64,000 nt of DNA from Streptomyces sp. WMMC500 (GCF_027497195.1 NZ_CP114905.1:3753501-3817500), one strand, 5' to 3'; counted from the first letter of the stretch, positions 23,573 to 33,133 are shown. The notes: generated by a model not told the origin, from the letters alone. Numbers and translations: made by a program.

Positions 23573-24211
23573 TCAGGCGACCGGGTGCCGCGGGTCGCGG
23601 CCCGTCGCGGCCAGGGCGCGGTCGAAGGCCGGGGCGTCCCGCGGTACGGGCACGGGGTCGGCGAAGCCGTCGTACTGCCGGTACATCTCGCCGTGGTCCT
23701 CCGCGACCCGCAGCACCAGCGCCGCCACCCCCGCGGACGCACGGAACTCCTGCCCGGTCGCGCGCGCCACGTCCCAGCCGTGCACCGCCATCTCCTTGAC
23801 GATCACCGCCGCCACCTCCGGCGCCGGCATCGCCAGGAAGCCCAGGTCCACGTCGCCCTCCCAGGCCGCGGGCGCCGCCCAGGCGGCGACGGCGCGGTCG
23901 AGCTGCGCGGCGTACGCCTCCGCCCAGCCCGGTTCCGCGGCGAAGTCGCGCTGCGGCAGCTCGTCGGGGAGCCGGGTGCGGTGGGCGCGGTGCTCCAGGC
24001 CGTGGGAGGTGAAGGCGACCCAGTGGTTGACGAGCGCGCGGACGTCCCACTCCGCGCAGGGCGTGGGGCCGGCCAACTGCTCCGGCCGTACGCCGCGGGC
24101 GACACGCGCCGCCTCGGCGGCGCACTCCTTCATCAGCGCGTACACATCTGCGCTTCCGGCTGCGTTTCCGGCTGCGTTCTCGGTGGCGTGGTGGCTGTTC
24201 TCGCTGCTCAT
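23573..24211 (-). CDS. TIGR03086-type metal-binding protein (DinB / mycothiol-dependent isomerase fold)
   Basis: A 212-residue four-helix protein of the maleylpyruvate-isomerase-like group. The start of the core reads PTPCAEWDVRALVNHWVAFT (about 69-88), with the typical PC-x-W-D-x2-x-L-x-x-H pattern; a metal His in KEMAVHGWDVARATGQ (about 157-172) is also visible. Members use mycothiol or bind metal; substrate unknown. ATG 24211 gives the standard length. It is divergent from the AraC-type gene at 24276. Confidence 0.83.
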   Translation of the reverse strand: MSSENSHHATENAAGNAAGSADVYALMKECAAEAARVARGVRPEQLAGPTPCAEWDVRALVNHWVAFTSHGLEHRAHRTRLPDELPQRDFAAEPGWAEAYAAQLDRAVAAWAAPAAWEGDVDLGFLAMPAPEVAAVIVKEMAVHGWDVARATGQEFRASAGVAALVLRVAEDHGEMYRQYDGFADPVPVPRDAPAFDRALAATGRDPRHPVA

Positions 24212-24275
24212 ACCGGCGAAGGTAGGGCGGCCACCGCGGCCGGTCTTGAACAAACGCGACAGCTACGCTGCGCGT

Positions 24276-25085
24276 ATGCCCGGCTCCGGATTCGACGACG
24301 TGCGCGGTGTGCTGCACCCCGGCGAGCACGCCCGGCTCGCCGCGCTCGACCGCCGCGCGCCCGGCCCGGCGGTGGCGCCGTTCGTCGACGGTTACTGGCA
24401 CGTGCGCTGGCACCTGCCGGACGCGGACACGTACGACACGAAGGTCCTCACCCACCCGAACCTGCACCTGGTCTTCGAGGAGCCCGAGCCGCTGGTGTAC
24501 GGGGTGCAGCGCGACCTGTTCGTGCGCCGGCTGACCGGCGCGGGGCAGGTGCTCGGGGTGCGGTTCCGGCCGGGCGGCTTCCGGCCGCTGGCGCGGGGGC
24601 CTGTCGCGGAGCTGGCGGACCGGCGGGTGCCGGCGGCGGAGCTGTTCGGGCCCGGGGTGGCGGAGGTGAGCCGCGCGGTGCTGCGGGCGGGCGCGGTGGC
24701 GGAGATGTGCGCCCTCGCGGAGGACTTCCTCCGGCCGCTGCTGCCGGCGGCGCCGGAGCCGGCCGCCGAGGAGGCGGCGGCCGTGGTGGCGCGGATCGCG
24801 GCGGAGCCGGGGCTGCTGCGGGTGACCGAGGTCGCCGCGGCGGCGGGGATGTCCGTACGGCGGCTGCAGCGGCTGTTCGCGGAGTACGTCGGGGCGAGCC
24901 CGAAGTGGGTGCTGCGGCGGGCCCGCCTCCAGGAGGCGGCGGCGCGGGCGGACGCGGGCACGCCGCCGGACCTCGCGGCGCTGGCGGCGGACCTGGGCTA
25001 CGCGGACCAGGCCCACCTGACGCGGGACTTCACCGCGACGGTGGGCGCGCCGCCGACGCGGTACGCGGAGGGCACCCCGGACTGA
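24276..25085 (+). CDS. AraC-family transcriptional regulator
   Basis: A 269-residue protein with an N-terminal DUF6597-like sensory region beginning FVDGYWHVRWHLPD (about 37-50) and a C-terminal AraC DNA-binding domain (about 185-265): VTEVAAAAGMSVRRLQRLFAEY and DLAALAADLGYADQAHLTRD. It probably regulates the divergent TIGR03086-type gene at 23573-24211, with 64 bases between starts. The 157-base gap after its stop holds nothing I recognise. Confidence 0.88.
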   Translation: MPGSGFDDVRGVLHPGEHARLAALDRRAPGPAVAPFVDGYWHVRWHLPDADTYDTKVLTHPNLHLVFEEPEPLVYGVQRDLFVRRLTGAGQVLGVRFRPGGFRPLARGPVAELADRRVPAAELFGPGVAEVSRAVLRAGAVAEMCALAEDFLRPLLPAAPEPAAEEAAAVVARIAAEPGLLRVTEVAAAAGMSVRRLQRLFAEYVGASPKWVLRRARLQEAAARADAGTPPDLAALAADLGYADQAHLTRDFTATVGAPPTRYAEGTPD

Positions 25086-25242
25086 ACGCCGGCGCGCGGG
25101 ACGCCCGCGCGCGGAACACCCGGCCCGCCCGCGACCACCGGCCGCGGGGCGCCCGCCCGGACCGGCCCCGTCACAGGCCGGCCCGGAGCGGCGCACCGCC
25201 CGGTCGCGTACGACACGAGCCGCCCCGCGCCCGTACGCCCCC

Positions 25243-25839
25243 TCAGCCCGCCCAGTCCGGCCTGCGCCCCAGGTACGCCACCAGCCGCTCCCCCGGCTCC
25301 GCCCCCTCCCGCACCCACTGCACCGTCGCGAACCGCGCCGGCCGGTCCTCCGCCACCACGAACAGCGGCGCCAGCTCCAGAAGTTCCTCCGCCAGCGCCG
25401 CCGGCACCTGCTCCGGCTGCCCGCTGGCGCGGGCCAGGTCCCAGCCGTGCACCGCCAGCTCCAGCGCGCCCGTGCACGTCACGACCGCCGCCGCCAGCGG
25501 CAGGCTGCCCACCGTCACCAGCTCCCGCCGCCGCACCGCCGCCCACGCGCCGAGCAGCCGCCTGGCCCGGTCCCGTACCGCCGTGACCGGGTCGGCGAGG
25601 CTGTACGCGGCCTGCGGCTTGAGGGCGATGTGGCCGGTGTCGGCGGCCTCGTTGAGCGCGGCGAGGGAGTCGCCGACGTGCGCGAGGAGCTGCCCGAGGT
25701 CCCACTGCGCGCACGGCGTGGGCCGGCGCAGGTCGCCGGGGCCGACCCGGTGCAGGACGCCCAGGGCGTACGTCACCGACCGCTCCAGCAGGGCCACGCC
25801 GCCGAGCAGCGCCGTGGGCGCGCTCCCGTCGGGCCTCAT
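25243..25839 (-). CDS. TIGR03086/DinB-like maleylpyruvate-isomerase-type protein
   Basis: A 198-residue four-helix protein similar in plan to the one at 23573-24211: RPTPCAQWDLGQLLAHVGDS (about 40-59) and LAVHGWDLARASGQ. It likely binds a divalent metal. Its ATG overlaps the stop of the sigma factor upstream (ATGA), so the two are translationally coupled, which suggests a functional link such as sigma control of a detoxification enzyme. Confidence 0.83.
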   Translation of the reverse strand: MRPDGSAPTALLGGVALLERSVTYALGVLHRVGPGDLRRPTPCAQWDLGQLLAHVGDSLAALNEAADTGHIALKPQAAYSLADPVTAVRDRARRLLGAWAAVRRRELVTVGSLPLAAAVVTCTGALELAVHGWDLARASGQPEQVPAALAEELLELAPLFVVAEDRPARFATVQWVREGAEPGERLVAYLGRRPDWAG

Positions 25840-26867
25840 CGGTTCCCCCCGCCGGGCAGGTCCGCGTCGGTCAGCTCCGCGTCGGTCAGGATCTCCGGGA
25901 GGCCCGCGGAGGCGAACAGGGAGGTGTCGAAGAAGCAGCCGACGTGCGAGATGGCGCGCCCGCCGGGCGCGACGGTCAGCACGTGCAGCGCGAAGGGGCG
26001 ATAGGCGCCGTCCGGGCCGCGGGTGTAGAGCGCGAAGCCCGGCTGCCCGTTGAGGCCCACCGGAAGCAGCCGCGCCTCCCCGGGCGCGTACGGGCACTTC
26101 ACGGTGGCGAGCGTCGCCACCCGCTCCGGCCCGCGGAACCACTCGGGGAACGGCGGCATCTCCCAGATCACGTCCTCGGTGAACAGGCGCACGATCTCCT
26201 GGACGTCCTTGGTGACGAACGCCTCGACGTACCGGTCCAGCAGCTCGCGCTGGGCGGCGTCCGCCGGCTCGGTGACGGACTCCTCGCTCGGCGCGACCTT
26301 CTCCAACTGCGCCCGGGCGCGCTGCAACGCGCTGTTGACGGACGCCGTCGACGTACCCAGAAGCTCGGCGACCTCCGCCGCCTTCCAGCGCAGCACGTCG
26401 CGCAGCAGCAGCACCGCGCGCTGCCGCGGCGGCAGGTGCTGCAGCGCGGCGACGAACGCGAGCCGCACGGACTCCCTCGACCCGACGACCGCCGCCGGAT
26501 CGGTCTCCGCCGACTCGACCAGCGCGTCCGGCACCGGCTCCAGCCAGGGCACCTCGGGCCGCTCGGTGAGCTGCCCGGCCGGATCGTCGCCGGGGCCGCC
26601 GAGGCCGGTGGGCAGGGGGCGGCGCTGCCGCCGCTCCAGGGCGGTGAGGCAGGCGCGGGTGGCGATGGTGTGGAGCCAGGTGCGCAGGGAGGAGCGGCCC
26701 TCGAAGTTGTCGTACGAGCGCCAGGCGCGCAGGTACGTCTCCTGCACCAGGTCCTCGGCGTCGTGGACGGAGCCGAGCATGCGGTAACAGTGCGCGAGCA
26801 GCTCGCGCCGGTAGGGGTCGGACAACCGGAGGAAGTCCTCCTCGGCCGCCGTGTTCGCCGTAGCCAT
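25836..26867 (-). CDS. ECF sigma factor with C-terminal SnoaL-like domain (TIGR02960 type)
   Basis: A 343-residue sigma factor. Region 2 (about 15-90) contains SVHDAEDLVQETYLRAWRSY; region 4 (about 140-200) contains LPPRQRAVLLLRDVLRWKA and the helix-turn-helix VAELLGTSTASVNSALQRAR. The last 130 residues form a SnoaL/NTF2-like domain (RYVEAFVTKDVQEIVRLFTE), which in related ECF groups replaces an anti-sigma factor by intramolecular control. It is followed, with overlapping ATGA, by the DinB-like gene. ATG 26867 has GGAGCGGCG upstream. Confidence 0.9.
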   Translation of the reverse strand: MATANTAAEEDFLRLSDPYRRELLAHCYRMLGSVHDAEDLVQETYLRAWRSYDNFEGRSSLRTWLHTIATRACLTALERRQRRPLPTGLGGPGDDPAGQLTERPEVPWLEPVPDALVESAETDPAAVVGSRESVRLAFVAALQHLPPRQRAVLLLRDVLRWKAAEVAELLGTSTASVNSALQRARAQLEKVAPSEESVTEPADAAQRELLDRYVEAFVTKDVQEIVRLFTEDVIWEMPPFPEWFRGPERVATLATVKCPYAPGEARLLPVGLNGQPGFALYTRGPDGAYRPFALHVLTVAPGGRAISHVGCFFDTSLFASAGLPEILTDAELTDADLPGGGNR

Positions 26868-26998
26868 CGCCGCTCCGCCCTCTCTGGTCGCCTTCACCGC
26901 ACCCGCTACCGGTACTGACTGTGTGATGCACGAAAACTCATCGCCGGGGCGCGGAAAGGCGGACGGGATCGGGCGGAAGCCCGGTCGGGCGGCAGCGG

Positions 26999-27832
26999 TC
27001 AGGCGGCGAAGGCGTCGGCGTGGGTCTGGGCCCACTGCTCGAACGTCCGCGGCTCCCGCCCCGTGATGTCGTACACCGTCGGCAGCACCGGCGACTCGTC
27101 CAGCGCGCCGCCGCGGTAGAAGTCGAAGAAGGCGTCGACGTACGCGCGCGGCATCGCCGCCGCCATCTCCGCGCGCGCCGTCGCGTCGTCCAGCCCCTCG
27201 AAGCGCAGCGGCCGGTCCAGCACGTCGCCGAGGACGGTCACCTGCTCGCCGGGCAGCAGCGGCTCGGGGCCGGACAGCTCGTAGACCCTGCCCTCGTGGC
27301 CGTCGCCGAGGAGCGTGTCGGCGACGACCTCGCCGACGTCGTACGGGTCGATGCAGGCGACCGGCACGTCGGCGAACGGGCCGCGCACCACGTCGCCGGT
27401 GCGCAACTGCGACTGCCAGCGCAGGGCGTTGGCGGCGAAGGCGCTGGGGCGGACGACGGTCCAGGGGATGCCGGCTGCGCGGACGGCCTCCTCGGAGCGG
27501 ACCATGTACGCGGTGACGGCGTTGCCCATGTCGCCGCTGGCGGCGGAGCGCCCGGACAGCAGCGCGACGCGGCCCACTCCGGCGCGGACGACCTGGGCGA
27601 GGAGGCCGGGCATGTCGCGGTAGCCGGGGAGCAGGAAGACGCCGTCGACGCCGTCGAGGGGCCCGGCGAGCGACTCGGGGTCGTCCAGGTCGCCGGCCAC
27701 GGCGGTGGCGCGCGGCGGCAGCCCGGGCAGCGCGCCGCCGCGGCTGAGCGCGCGGACCTCGGCGCCCTGCTCGGCCAGCGCCCTGACCACCTCGGACCCG
27801 ACGTTGCCGCCCGCACCCGCGACCAGATACAT
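26999..27832 (-). CDS. NmrA-like NAD(P)-binding protein
   Basis: A 277-residue atypical short-chain dehydrogenase. The nucleotide-binding motif MYLVAGAGGNVGSEVVRAL (GxGGNxG) is at the very N-terminus; the rest follows the NmrA pattern with TVVRPSAFAANALRW. It lacks the usual YxxxK pair and probably acts as a redox-sensing or reductase-like protein (NmrA/QOR2 group). It has no strict operon partner; the sigma gene downstream starts 131 bases away. Confidence 0.86.
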   Translation of the reverse strand: MYLVAGAGGNVGSEVVRALAEQGAEVRALSRGGALPGLPPRATAVAGDLDDPESLAGPLDGVDGVFLLPGYRDMPGLLAQVVRAGVGRVALLSGRSAASGDMGNAVTAYMVRSEEAVRAAGIPWTVVRPSAFAANALRWQSQLRTGDVVRGPFADVPVACIDPYDVGEVVADTLLGDGHEGRVYELSGPEPLLPGEQVTVLGDVLDRPLRFEGLDDATARAEMAAAMPRAYVDAFFDFYRGGALDESPVLPTVYDITGREPRTFEQWAQTHADAFAA

Positions 27833-28011
27833 CCGGCACCCCTTCCGGCCCGCCGTCCGCGGACTCCGCACGTTCCGCGAGTTCTGCAGCTCACAGCCTC
27901 GCACGCCGGGACCGCGGCTGTGCAGCCCGTCTGACGCCGTGGACGGGTGCACGGCCCGGCTCGCGCCGCGCACCGGCGGGCGCGCGGCGGCAGCGGCCGG
28001 GCGCACCGGAC

Positions 28012-29295
28012 TCAGTCCGCGGGGACCTTCGCCGGCGTGTCGGGGGTGGTCGGCAGCGCCCGGACGTACCGCAGCCCGGACGGGAGGAGCCACAGGACGC
28101 TCAGCACGGCGCCTACGGTGCCCAGCCACATCGTCGGCCGCAGGCCGATGGCCGCGCCCAGGGTGCCGGCGAGCACGGCCCCGACGGGACGTACGCCGAA
28201 GTTGGACGTCTGGATCACCCCCATCACCCGGGAGCGCAGCGTGGACGGGATGACGGCGATCAGGTAGCTGTTGGCCGCGATGTCCAGCACCGCGACCCCG
28301 CACCCGGAGGCGAACAGGGAGGCGGCCAGCACGGTGACCACCAGCGGCGTCGGGCCGTCCGCGAGCGGCACGAGCGGCAGCGGCAGGCTGAATCCGGCGA
28401 AGCCGGCGATGACGGCCGGGCCGAGCCCGGTCCGCCGCACCACGCGCGGCGCGAGGTACGCGCCGGCCAGGCCGCCGAGCCCGGCCATGGCGAAGACCAG
28501 CCCCAGCAGCCCGGGAGACAGGCCCAGCTCGTCGGTCGCGTACAGCACGAACAGCGTCACCAGCAGCGTGTTGAACAGACTCAGCGTCGCGACCCCGGCG
28601 ATCAGCAGGCTGGGGGTGCGGTGGGCCGTCACCCAGCGCAGCCCGTCCGTCAGCCCGCTGCCCCCGCTGCGTGCGGGCGGCGCCTCGGTGGCCGTGATAC
28701 GCCCCAGGCACGCGGCCGACACCAGATACGTCACCGCGTCGAGGAGCAGCGCGAAGGGGGCCGTCAGCGCCTGGACCAGCGCGCCGCCCCCGCCGGGACC
28801 GGCGACCGCGGCGGCCGACCGGCTGCCGGAGAGCAGCGCGTTGCCGTCGACGAACCGCTCCGGGGCGAGCACGGACGCGTAGACGTGGTGGTTGCAGACG
28901 CGGAAGAGCACGGTGAGGGCGCCGACGGCGAACTCGGTCACGTACAGGTGCGTCATCGTCAGCGCGCCGGCCGCGTACGCCAGCGGGACGGAGGCGACGG
29001 CCGCGAACCGGCCGAGGTCCGCGACGATCATCGCGCGGCGCCGGTTCGCCTGCCGGTCCGCCCAGGCGCCGCCGGGGATCGACAGCAGGAGTGAGGGCAG
29101 CAGGGCGACGGCGGTGAGCCAGCCCATCTCGGTGGGGCCGGCGTCGAGCAGCAGCACGGCGGCGAGCGGGACCGCCAGGATCGTGATCTCGTCGCCGGCC
29201 AGGGAGGTGGTCTGCGCGGTCCAGTACAGGCGGAACCCCCGCTCCCGCAGCAGCCCGCTCCGGGGCGGCGGGTCACGGGGGTCCGTGGCGTTCAC
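28012..29295 (-). CDS. MFS transporter (exporter type)
   Basis: A 427-residue major facilitator with about 12 hydrophobic helices, starting RERGFRLYWTAQTTSLAGDE. The loop 2-3 motif is GGAWADRQANRRRAMIVADL. This MFS group (MFS_3-like) usually exports small molecules or drugs; the substrate is unknown. The GTG at 29295 overlaps the stop of a degraded acetyltransferase gene (GTGA), so translation probably depended on that gene. Confidence 0.87.
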   Translation of the reverse strand: MNATDPRDPPPRSGLLRERGFRLYWTAQTTSLAGDEITILAVPLAAVLLLDAGPTEMGWLTAVALLPSLLLSIPGGAWADRQANRRRAMIVADLGRFAAVASVPLAYAAGALTMTHLYVTEFAVGALTVLFRVCNHHVYASVLAPERFVDGNALLSGSRSAAAVAGPGGGGALVQALTAPFALLLDAVTYLVSAACLGRITATEAPPARSGGSGLTDGLRWVTAHRTPSLLIAGVATLSLFNTLLVTLFVLYATDELGLSPGLLGLVFAMAGLGGLAGAYLAPRVVRRTGLGPAVIAGFAGFSLPLPLVPLADGPTPLVVTVLAASLFASGCGVAVLDIAANSYLIAVIPSTLRSRVMGVIQTSNFGVRPVGAVLAGTLGAAIGLRPTMWLGTVGAVLSVLWLLPSGLRYVRALPTTPDTPAKVPAD

Positions 29296-29614
29296 AGGGC
29301 CAGCAGCATGATGTCGGAGGCGGGCTTGTCGTCCGCCGGCCGCCAGCGGCCGACCCGGTGATAGCCCCACGCGGCGTAGGCGGCGTGCGCCGGAGCCGCC
29401 TCCGCCTCGGTCCGCACCGCGAGCGTGACGCGCTCGACGCCGAGCCCCGCGCGGAGTTCCGCGTGCAGCCGGGCGGCTGTGCCGCGGCGCCGGTGGCCGG
29501 CGCGGACTTCGCCGTCGCCGGGGGGCGGACGGACCGGCGGCGACCGCTGACGCCCGGCGTGTTCTTCGCGGTGGCCGGGACGGTGCTCGCCTCGTGCTCC
29601 AGGAGCGTGATCAT
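29292..29614 (-). pseudogene. Truncated GNAT acetyltransferase, frameshifted
   Basis: The last 70 residues read as the C-terminal half of a GNAT fold: the acetyl-CoA loop area GHRRRGTAARLHAELRAGL, then AYAAWGYHRVGRWRPADDKP and a LLAL end. A plausible ATG with GAGAGG upstream lies at 29614 (MITLLEHEASTVPATAKNTP), but in another frame; a shift near 29525 would be needed, and even then the protein is about 60 residues short. Function is therefore likely lost. Its stop overlaps the MFS start. Confidence 0.6.
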
Positions 29615-29761
29615 CTGTACGGTCCTCTCGTCGTCGGACGCAAGTCGCCACAGACTGCTCGACCGACCTGGCAGGAACCTTGTGCTCACCTGGAATCCGC
29701 AGCCCGCACCCCCGCACCCCGCCCCGCCCGCACCCCCGCCGACCTGCTTATCCTGGGCCGT

Positions 29762-30511
29762 ATGCCTACCGCAGTCGTCACCGGAGCGAGCAGCGGCATC
29801 GGCGCGGCCACGGCCCGTCAGCTCGCCGCCGCCGGCCACCACGTCGTCCTCACCGCCCGCCGCAAGGACCGTATCGACGCGCTCGCGGCCGAGCTGACCG
29901 CCGCCGGGCACGCCGCCACCGCGTACGCGCTGGACGTCACCGACCGCGCCGCCGTGGACGCCTTCGCGGCCTGGCTCGACCGCTGTGACGTCCTCGTCAA
30001 CAACGCCGGCGGGGCGCTCGGCACCGAGCAGGTCGAGGCCGGCGACCCGGCCGACTGGCGGGCGATGTACGAGGTGAACGTCATCGGCACGCTCCACCTC
30101 ACCCAGGCGCTGCTGCCCGCCCTCGTCGCCTCCGGCGACGGCACGGTCGTCATCGTCACCTCGACCGCCGGCCACGCCGTCTACGAGGGCGGCGGGGGCT
30201 ACGTCGCCGCGAAGTTCGCCGAGCACAGCGTCGCCGCCACCCTGCGGCTGGAGCTGAACGGCCGGCCCGTGCGGGTCATCGAGATCGCGCCGGGGATGAC
30301 GCGCACCGAGGGCTTCGCGGTGACCAGGATGCGCGGCGACGAGGAGAAGGCCGCCGCCGTGTACGCCGGCGTGAAGGAGCCGCTGACGGCGGACGACGTG
30401 GCGGACACGATCACCTGGGCGGTGACCCGCCCGGCGCACGTGAACGTCGACCTGCTGGTCGTACGCCCCCGCGCGCAGGCCGCGAACTACAAGGTGCACC
30501 GGGAGCCGTAA
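29762..30511 (+). CDS. Short-chain dehydrogenase/reductase
   Basis: A 249-residue classical SDR. The cofactor motif is VTGASSGIGAATARQLA (TGxxxGIG, about 6-22) and NNAG is near residue 80; the catalytic Ser is in VTSTAGHAV and the YVAAK pair (Tyr, Lys) is near 144-148. It is an NAD(P)-dependent oxidoreductase of the YdfG/serine-dehydrogenase-like group; substrate unknown. It is divergent from the degraded GNAT/MFS pair. Confidence 0.92.
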   Translation: MPTAVVTGASSGIGAATARQLAAAGHHVVLTARRKDRIDALAAELTAAGHAATAYALDVTDRAAVDAFAAWLDRCDVLVNNAGGALGTEQVEAGDPADWRAMYEVNVIGTLHLTQALLPALVASGDGTVVIVTSTAGHAVYEGGGGYVAAKFAEHSVAATLRLELNGRPVRVIEIAPGMTRTEGFAVTRMRGDEEKAAAVYAGVKEPLTADDVADTITWAVTRPAHVNVDLLVVRPRAQAANYKVHREP

Positions 30512-30615
30512 AAACCCTCCGGGCGGGCACCCGAACGGCCGCGCCGCGGCGGCCGTCGCGCGCGCGGGGCGGGAGAGTCGTCGTATCGCCGCCGCCAGGG
30601 GAAGGAAGTGCCGTC

Positions 30616-32529
30616 GTGACCCCGGGCCCGTATCCGCCGATCGCGGACCACGGCATCATCGGAGACCTGCAGACCGTCGCGCTGGTCTCCGCCGAGGGCG
30701 TGGTCGACTGGCTGTGCTCGCCGCGCTTCGACTCCCCCAGCGTCTTCGGCGCGCTCCTCGACCACGAGCGCGGCGGGCGCTTCGGCGTCACCGCCGACGC
30801 CTCCGACGCCGTCACGCGCCAGATCTACCTGCCCGGCACGGCCGTCCTCGTCACCCGCTTCCTGTCCACCGAGGGCATCGGCGAGGTGCTGGACTTCATG
30901 CCGGTGGACCACCCCGAGCAGGCCACGGACAGGCACCGGGTGATCCGGCTGGTACGGGCCCTGCGCGGCCGGATGCGCTTCACGCTGGACTGCAGCCCCC
31001 GCTTCGACTACGGCCGCGACCCGCACCGGCTCGAAGTCGACGGGCGCACCGCCCGCTTCCGCTCGGCCACCGGCGACGGCCACCTCCAGCTCCTCGGCCC
31101 CGTCCACGGGCTGACCCGGGACGGCGAGGACGTGCGCGCCGTGCTGGACCTGGCGCCGGGCCGCCCCGCCGCCGCGGTGTTCACCCTGAGCGCCCCCGGC
31201 GCCGAGCCGCCCCCGGCCGCGTACGAGCAGGGCGTGCACCGGGAGCTGGACGCGGTGCGCTCGTACTGGCACCGCTGGACCTCCCGCTGCACGTACCGGG
31301 GCCGCTGGCGCGAGGTGGTCACCCGCTCCGCGATCACGCTGAAGCTGCTGATGTACGCCCCGACCGGCGCGCCCGTGGCCGCCGCCACGATGGGGCTGCC
31401 GGAGCAGATCGGCGGCGAGCGGAACTGGGACTACCGCTACACCTGGATCCGCGACGCCTCCCTGTCCGTACGCGCCCTCCTCGACCTCGGCTACGCCGCC
31501 GAGGCCGACGCCTACCGGCTCTGGCTCGGCGAGCGCCTCGTCGCCGGCCACGAGGGGGCCCGGGCGGAAGCCGCCGGCGGCGGCACCCCCGGGAACGTCC
31601 GCCGCGGCACCGTCACCGGCGAGCCGCTGCAGGTCATGTACCGCGTCGACGGCGACCCCCACCTGCCCGAGGAGACCCTGCCGCACTGGGAGGGCTACCG
31701 CGGCTCCGCGCCCGTCCGCGCCGGCAACGCCGCCGCCGACCAGCTCCAGCTCGACATCTACGGCGAGGCCGTCTACGCCCTCGCCCAGGCCAGCGACACC
31801 GCGGGACACGCCGGCTACGACTCCTGGCGCTACCTCGCCGCCCTCCTCGACTGGCTCTCCGACCACTGGGACCGCCCGGACGAGGGCATCTGGGAGACCC
31901 GCGGCGGGCGCCAGGACTTCACGTACAGCCGCCTGATGTGCTGGGTCGCCTTCGAGCGCGGGGTCCGCATGGCCGCCGACCTCGCCCGCCCGGGCGACGT
32001 CGCCCGCTGGACCGCCGCGCGGGACGCGATCTTCGAGCAGGTGATGGAGCGCGGCTACAGCACCCGGCGGCAGGCGTTCGTCCAGCACTACGGCAGTGAG
32101 GTGCTCGACGCCTCGCTGCTGCTGATGCCCCGGGTCGGCTTCGCGGCGGCGCGCGAGCCGCGCTGGCTCTCCACGCTGCGGGCGATGGAGGCGGAGCTGG
32201 TCACCGACAGCCTCGTGCACCGCTACGACCCGTCCGCCGCCCCCGACGGGCTGCGCGGCAGCGAGGGCACGTTCTCGCTGTGCAGCTTCCTGTACGTGTC
32301 CGCCCTCGCCGGCGCCGGGCACGTCGACCGGGCCCGCTACGCGTTCGAGAAGATGCTCACGTACGCCAACCACGTGGGCCTGTTCGCCGAGGAGATCGGC
32401 CCCACCGGCGAGCAACTCGGCAACTTCCCGCAGGCGTTCACGCACCTCGCGCTGATCATGGCCGCACTGACCCTGGACGAGGCGCTGGACGCCGCGGAGA
32501 GCGAAGGAGGCACGGCCCCCCATGGGTGA
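30616..32529 (+). CDS. Glycoside hydrolase family 15 protein (glucoamylase/trehalase-like)
   Basis: A 637-residue cytoplasmic GH15 protein with no signal peptide. It begins with the family pattern YPPIADHGIIGDLQTVALVS and DWLCSPRFDSPSVFGALLD. The (alpha/alpha)6 core contains GGERNWDYRYTWIRDASLS (about 269-287) and the late GTFSLCSFLYVSALA segment near the catalytic acid. Actinobacterial members include trehalases and glucan hydrolases; this one is not resolved further. GTG 30616 has GGAAG upstream. It overlaps the next gene by 8 bases. Confidence 0.92.
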   Translation: MTPGPYPPIADHGIIGDLQTVALVSAEGVVDWLCSPRFDSPSVFGALLDHERGGRFGVTADASDAVTRQIYLPGTAVLVTRFLSTEGIGEVLDFMPVDHPEQATDRHRVIRLVRALRGRMRFTLDCSPRFDYGRDPHRLEVDGRTARFRSATGDGHLQLLGPVHGLTRDGEDVRAVLDLAPGRPAAAVFTLSAPGAEPPPAAYEQGVHRELDAVRSYWHRWTSRCTYRGRWREVVTRSAITLKLLMYAPTGAPVAAATMGLPEQIGGERNWDYRYTWIRDASLSVRALLDLGYAAEADAYRLWLGERLVAGHEGARAEAAGGGTPGNVRRGTVTGEPLQVMYRVDGDPHLPEETLPHWEGYRGSAPVRAGNAAADQLQLDIYGEAVYALAQASDTAGHAGYDSWRYLAALLDWLSDHWDRPDEGIWETRGGRQDFTYSRLMCWVAFERGVRMAADLARPGDVARWTAARDAIFEQVMERGYSTRRQAFVQHYGSEVLDASLLLMPRVGFAAAREPRWLSTLRAMEAELVTDSLVHRYDPSAAPDGLRGSEGTFSLCSFLYVSALAGAGHVDRARYAFEKMLTYANHVGLFAEEIGPTGEQLGNFPQAFTHLALIMAALTLDEALDAAESEGGTAPHG

Positions 32530-33133
32530 CCTGCTGCTCGTACGGCACGGCGAGACCGAGTGGAGCCGCGACGGCCGCCACACCGGCCGTACGGACCTGC
32601 CGCTGACGGACGTCGGCGAGGACCAGGCCCGCGCGCTGGCCCCGGTGCTCGCGGGGCGGCGCATCGCCACGGTGCTGTGCAGCCCCCTGCGGCGCACGGT
32701 GCGTACGGCGGAGCTGGCGCTGCCCGGCGGCCGGGGCACGGTGCTGGAGCCGCGGCTGCAGGAGTGGGACTACGGCGGCTACGAGGGCCTGACCACCCCG
32801 GAGATCCGCGCCGAGCGCCCCGGCTGGGACCTGTGGCGCGACGGCGTACCGGCGGGCGGCCCCGGCCACCCCGGGGAGACGCTGGCGGCGGTCGGGCACC
32901 GCTGCGACGAGGTGCTGGCCGTCGCCGACGCGGCGCGGCACGACGCGGAGGGCGACGTGCTGCTCGTCGCGCACGGGCACGTCCTGCGCGTCCTCACCGC
33001 CCGCCGGCTGGGCCAGCATCCGTCCGCGGGCGCGCTGTACCGGCTGGAGACCGCCACCCTGTCCGTCCTCGGCACGGAGCACGACCGGCCCGTCCTGCTC
33101 GGCTGGAACATCCCCGCCCCCAGCGCGCGGTGA
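32522..33133 (+). CDS. Histidine phosphatase family protein (acid phosphatase/mutase type)
   Basis: A 203-residue protein with LLVRHGETEWSRDGRHTGRT (about 4-23) carrying the catalytic RHG, SPLRRTVRTAELA with the second Arg, and LLVAHGHVLRVL with the second His. It is a cytoplasmic phosphatase related to sugar-phosphate or broad-range enzymes. It overlaps the GH15 gene by 8 bases, so the two are co-translated and may act together in trehalose or glucan metabolism. Confidence 0.92.
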   Translation: MGDLLLVRHGETEWSRDGRHTGRTDLPLTDVGEDQARALAPVLAGRRIATVLCSPLRRTVRTAELALPGGRGTVLEPRLQEWDYGGYEGLTTPEIRAERPGWDLWRDGVPAGGPGHPGETLAAVGHRCDEVLAVADAARHDAEGDVLLVAHGHVLRVLTARRLGQHPSAGALYRLETATLSVLGTEHDRPVLLGWNIPAPSAR

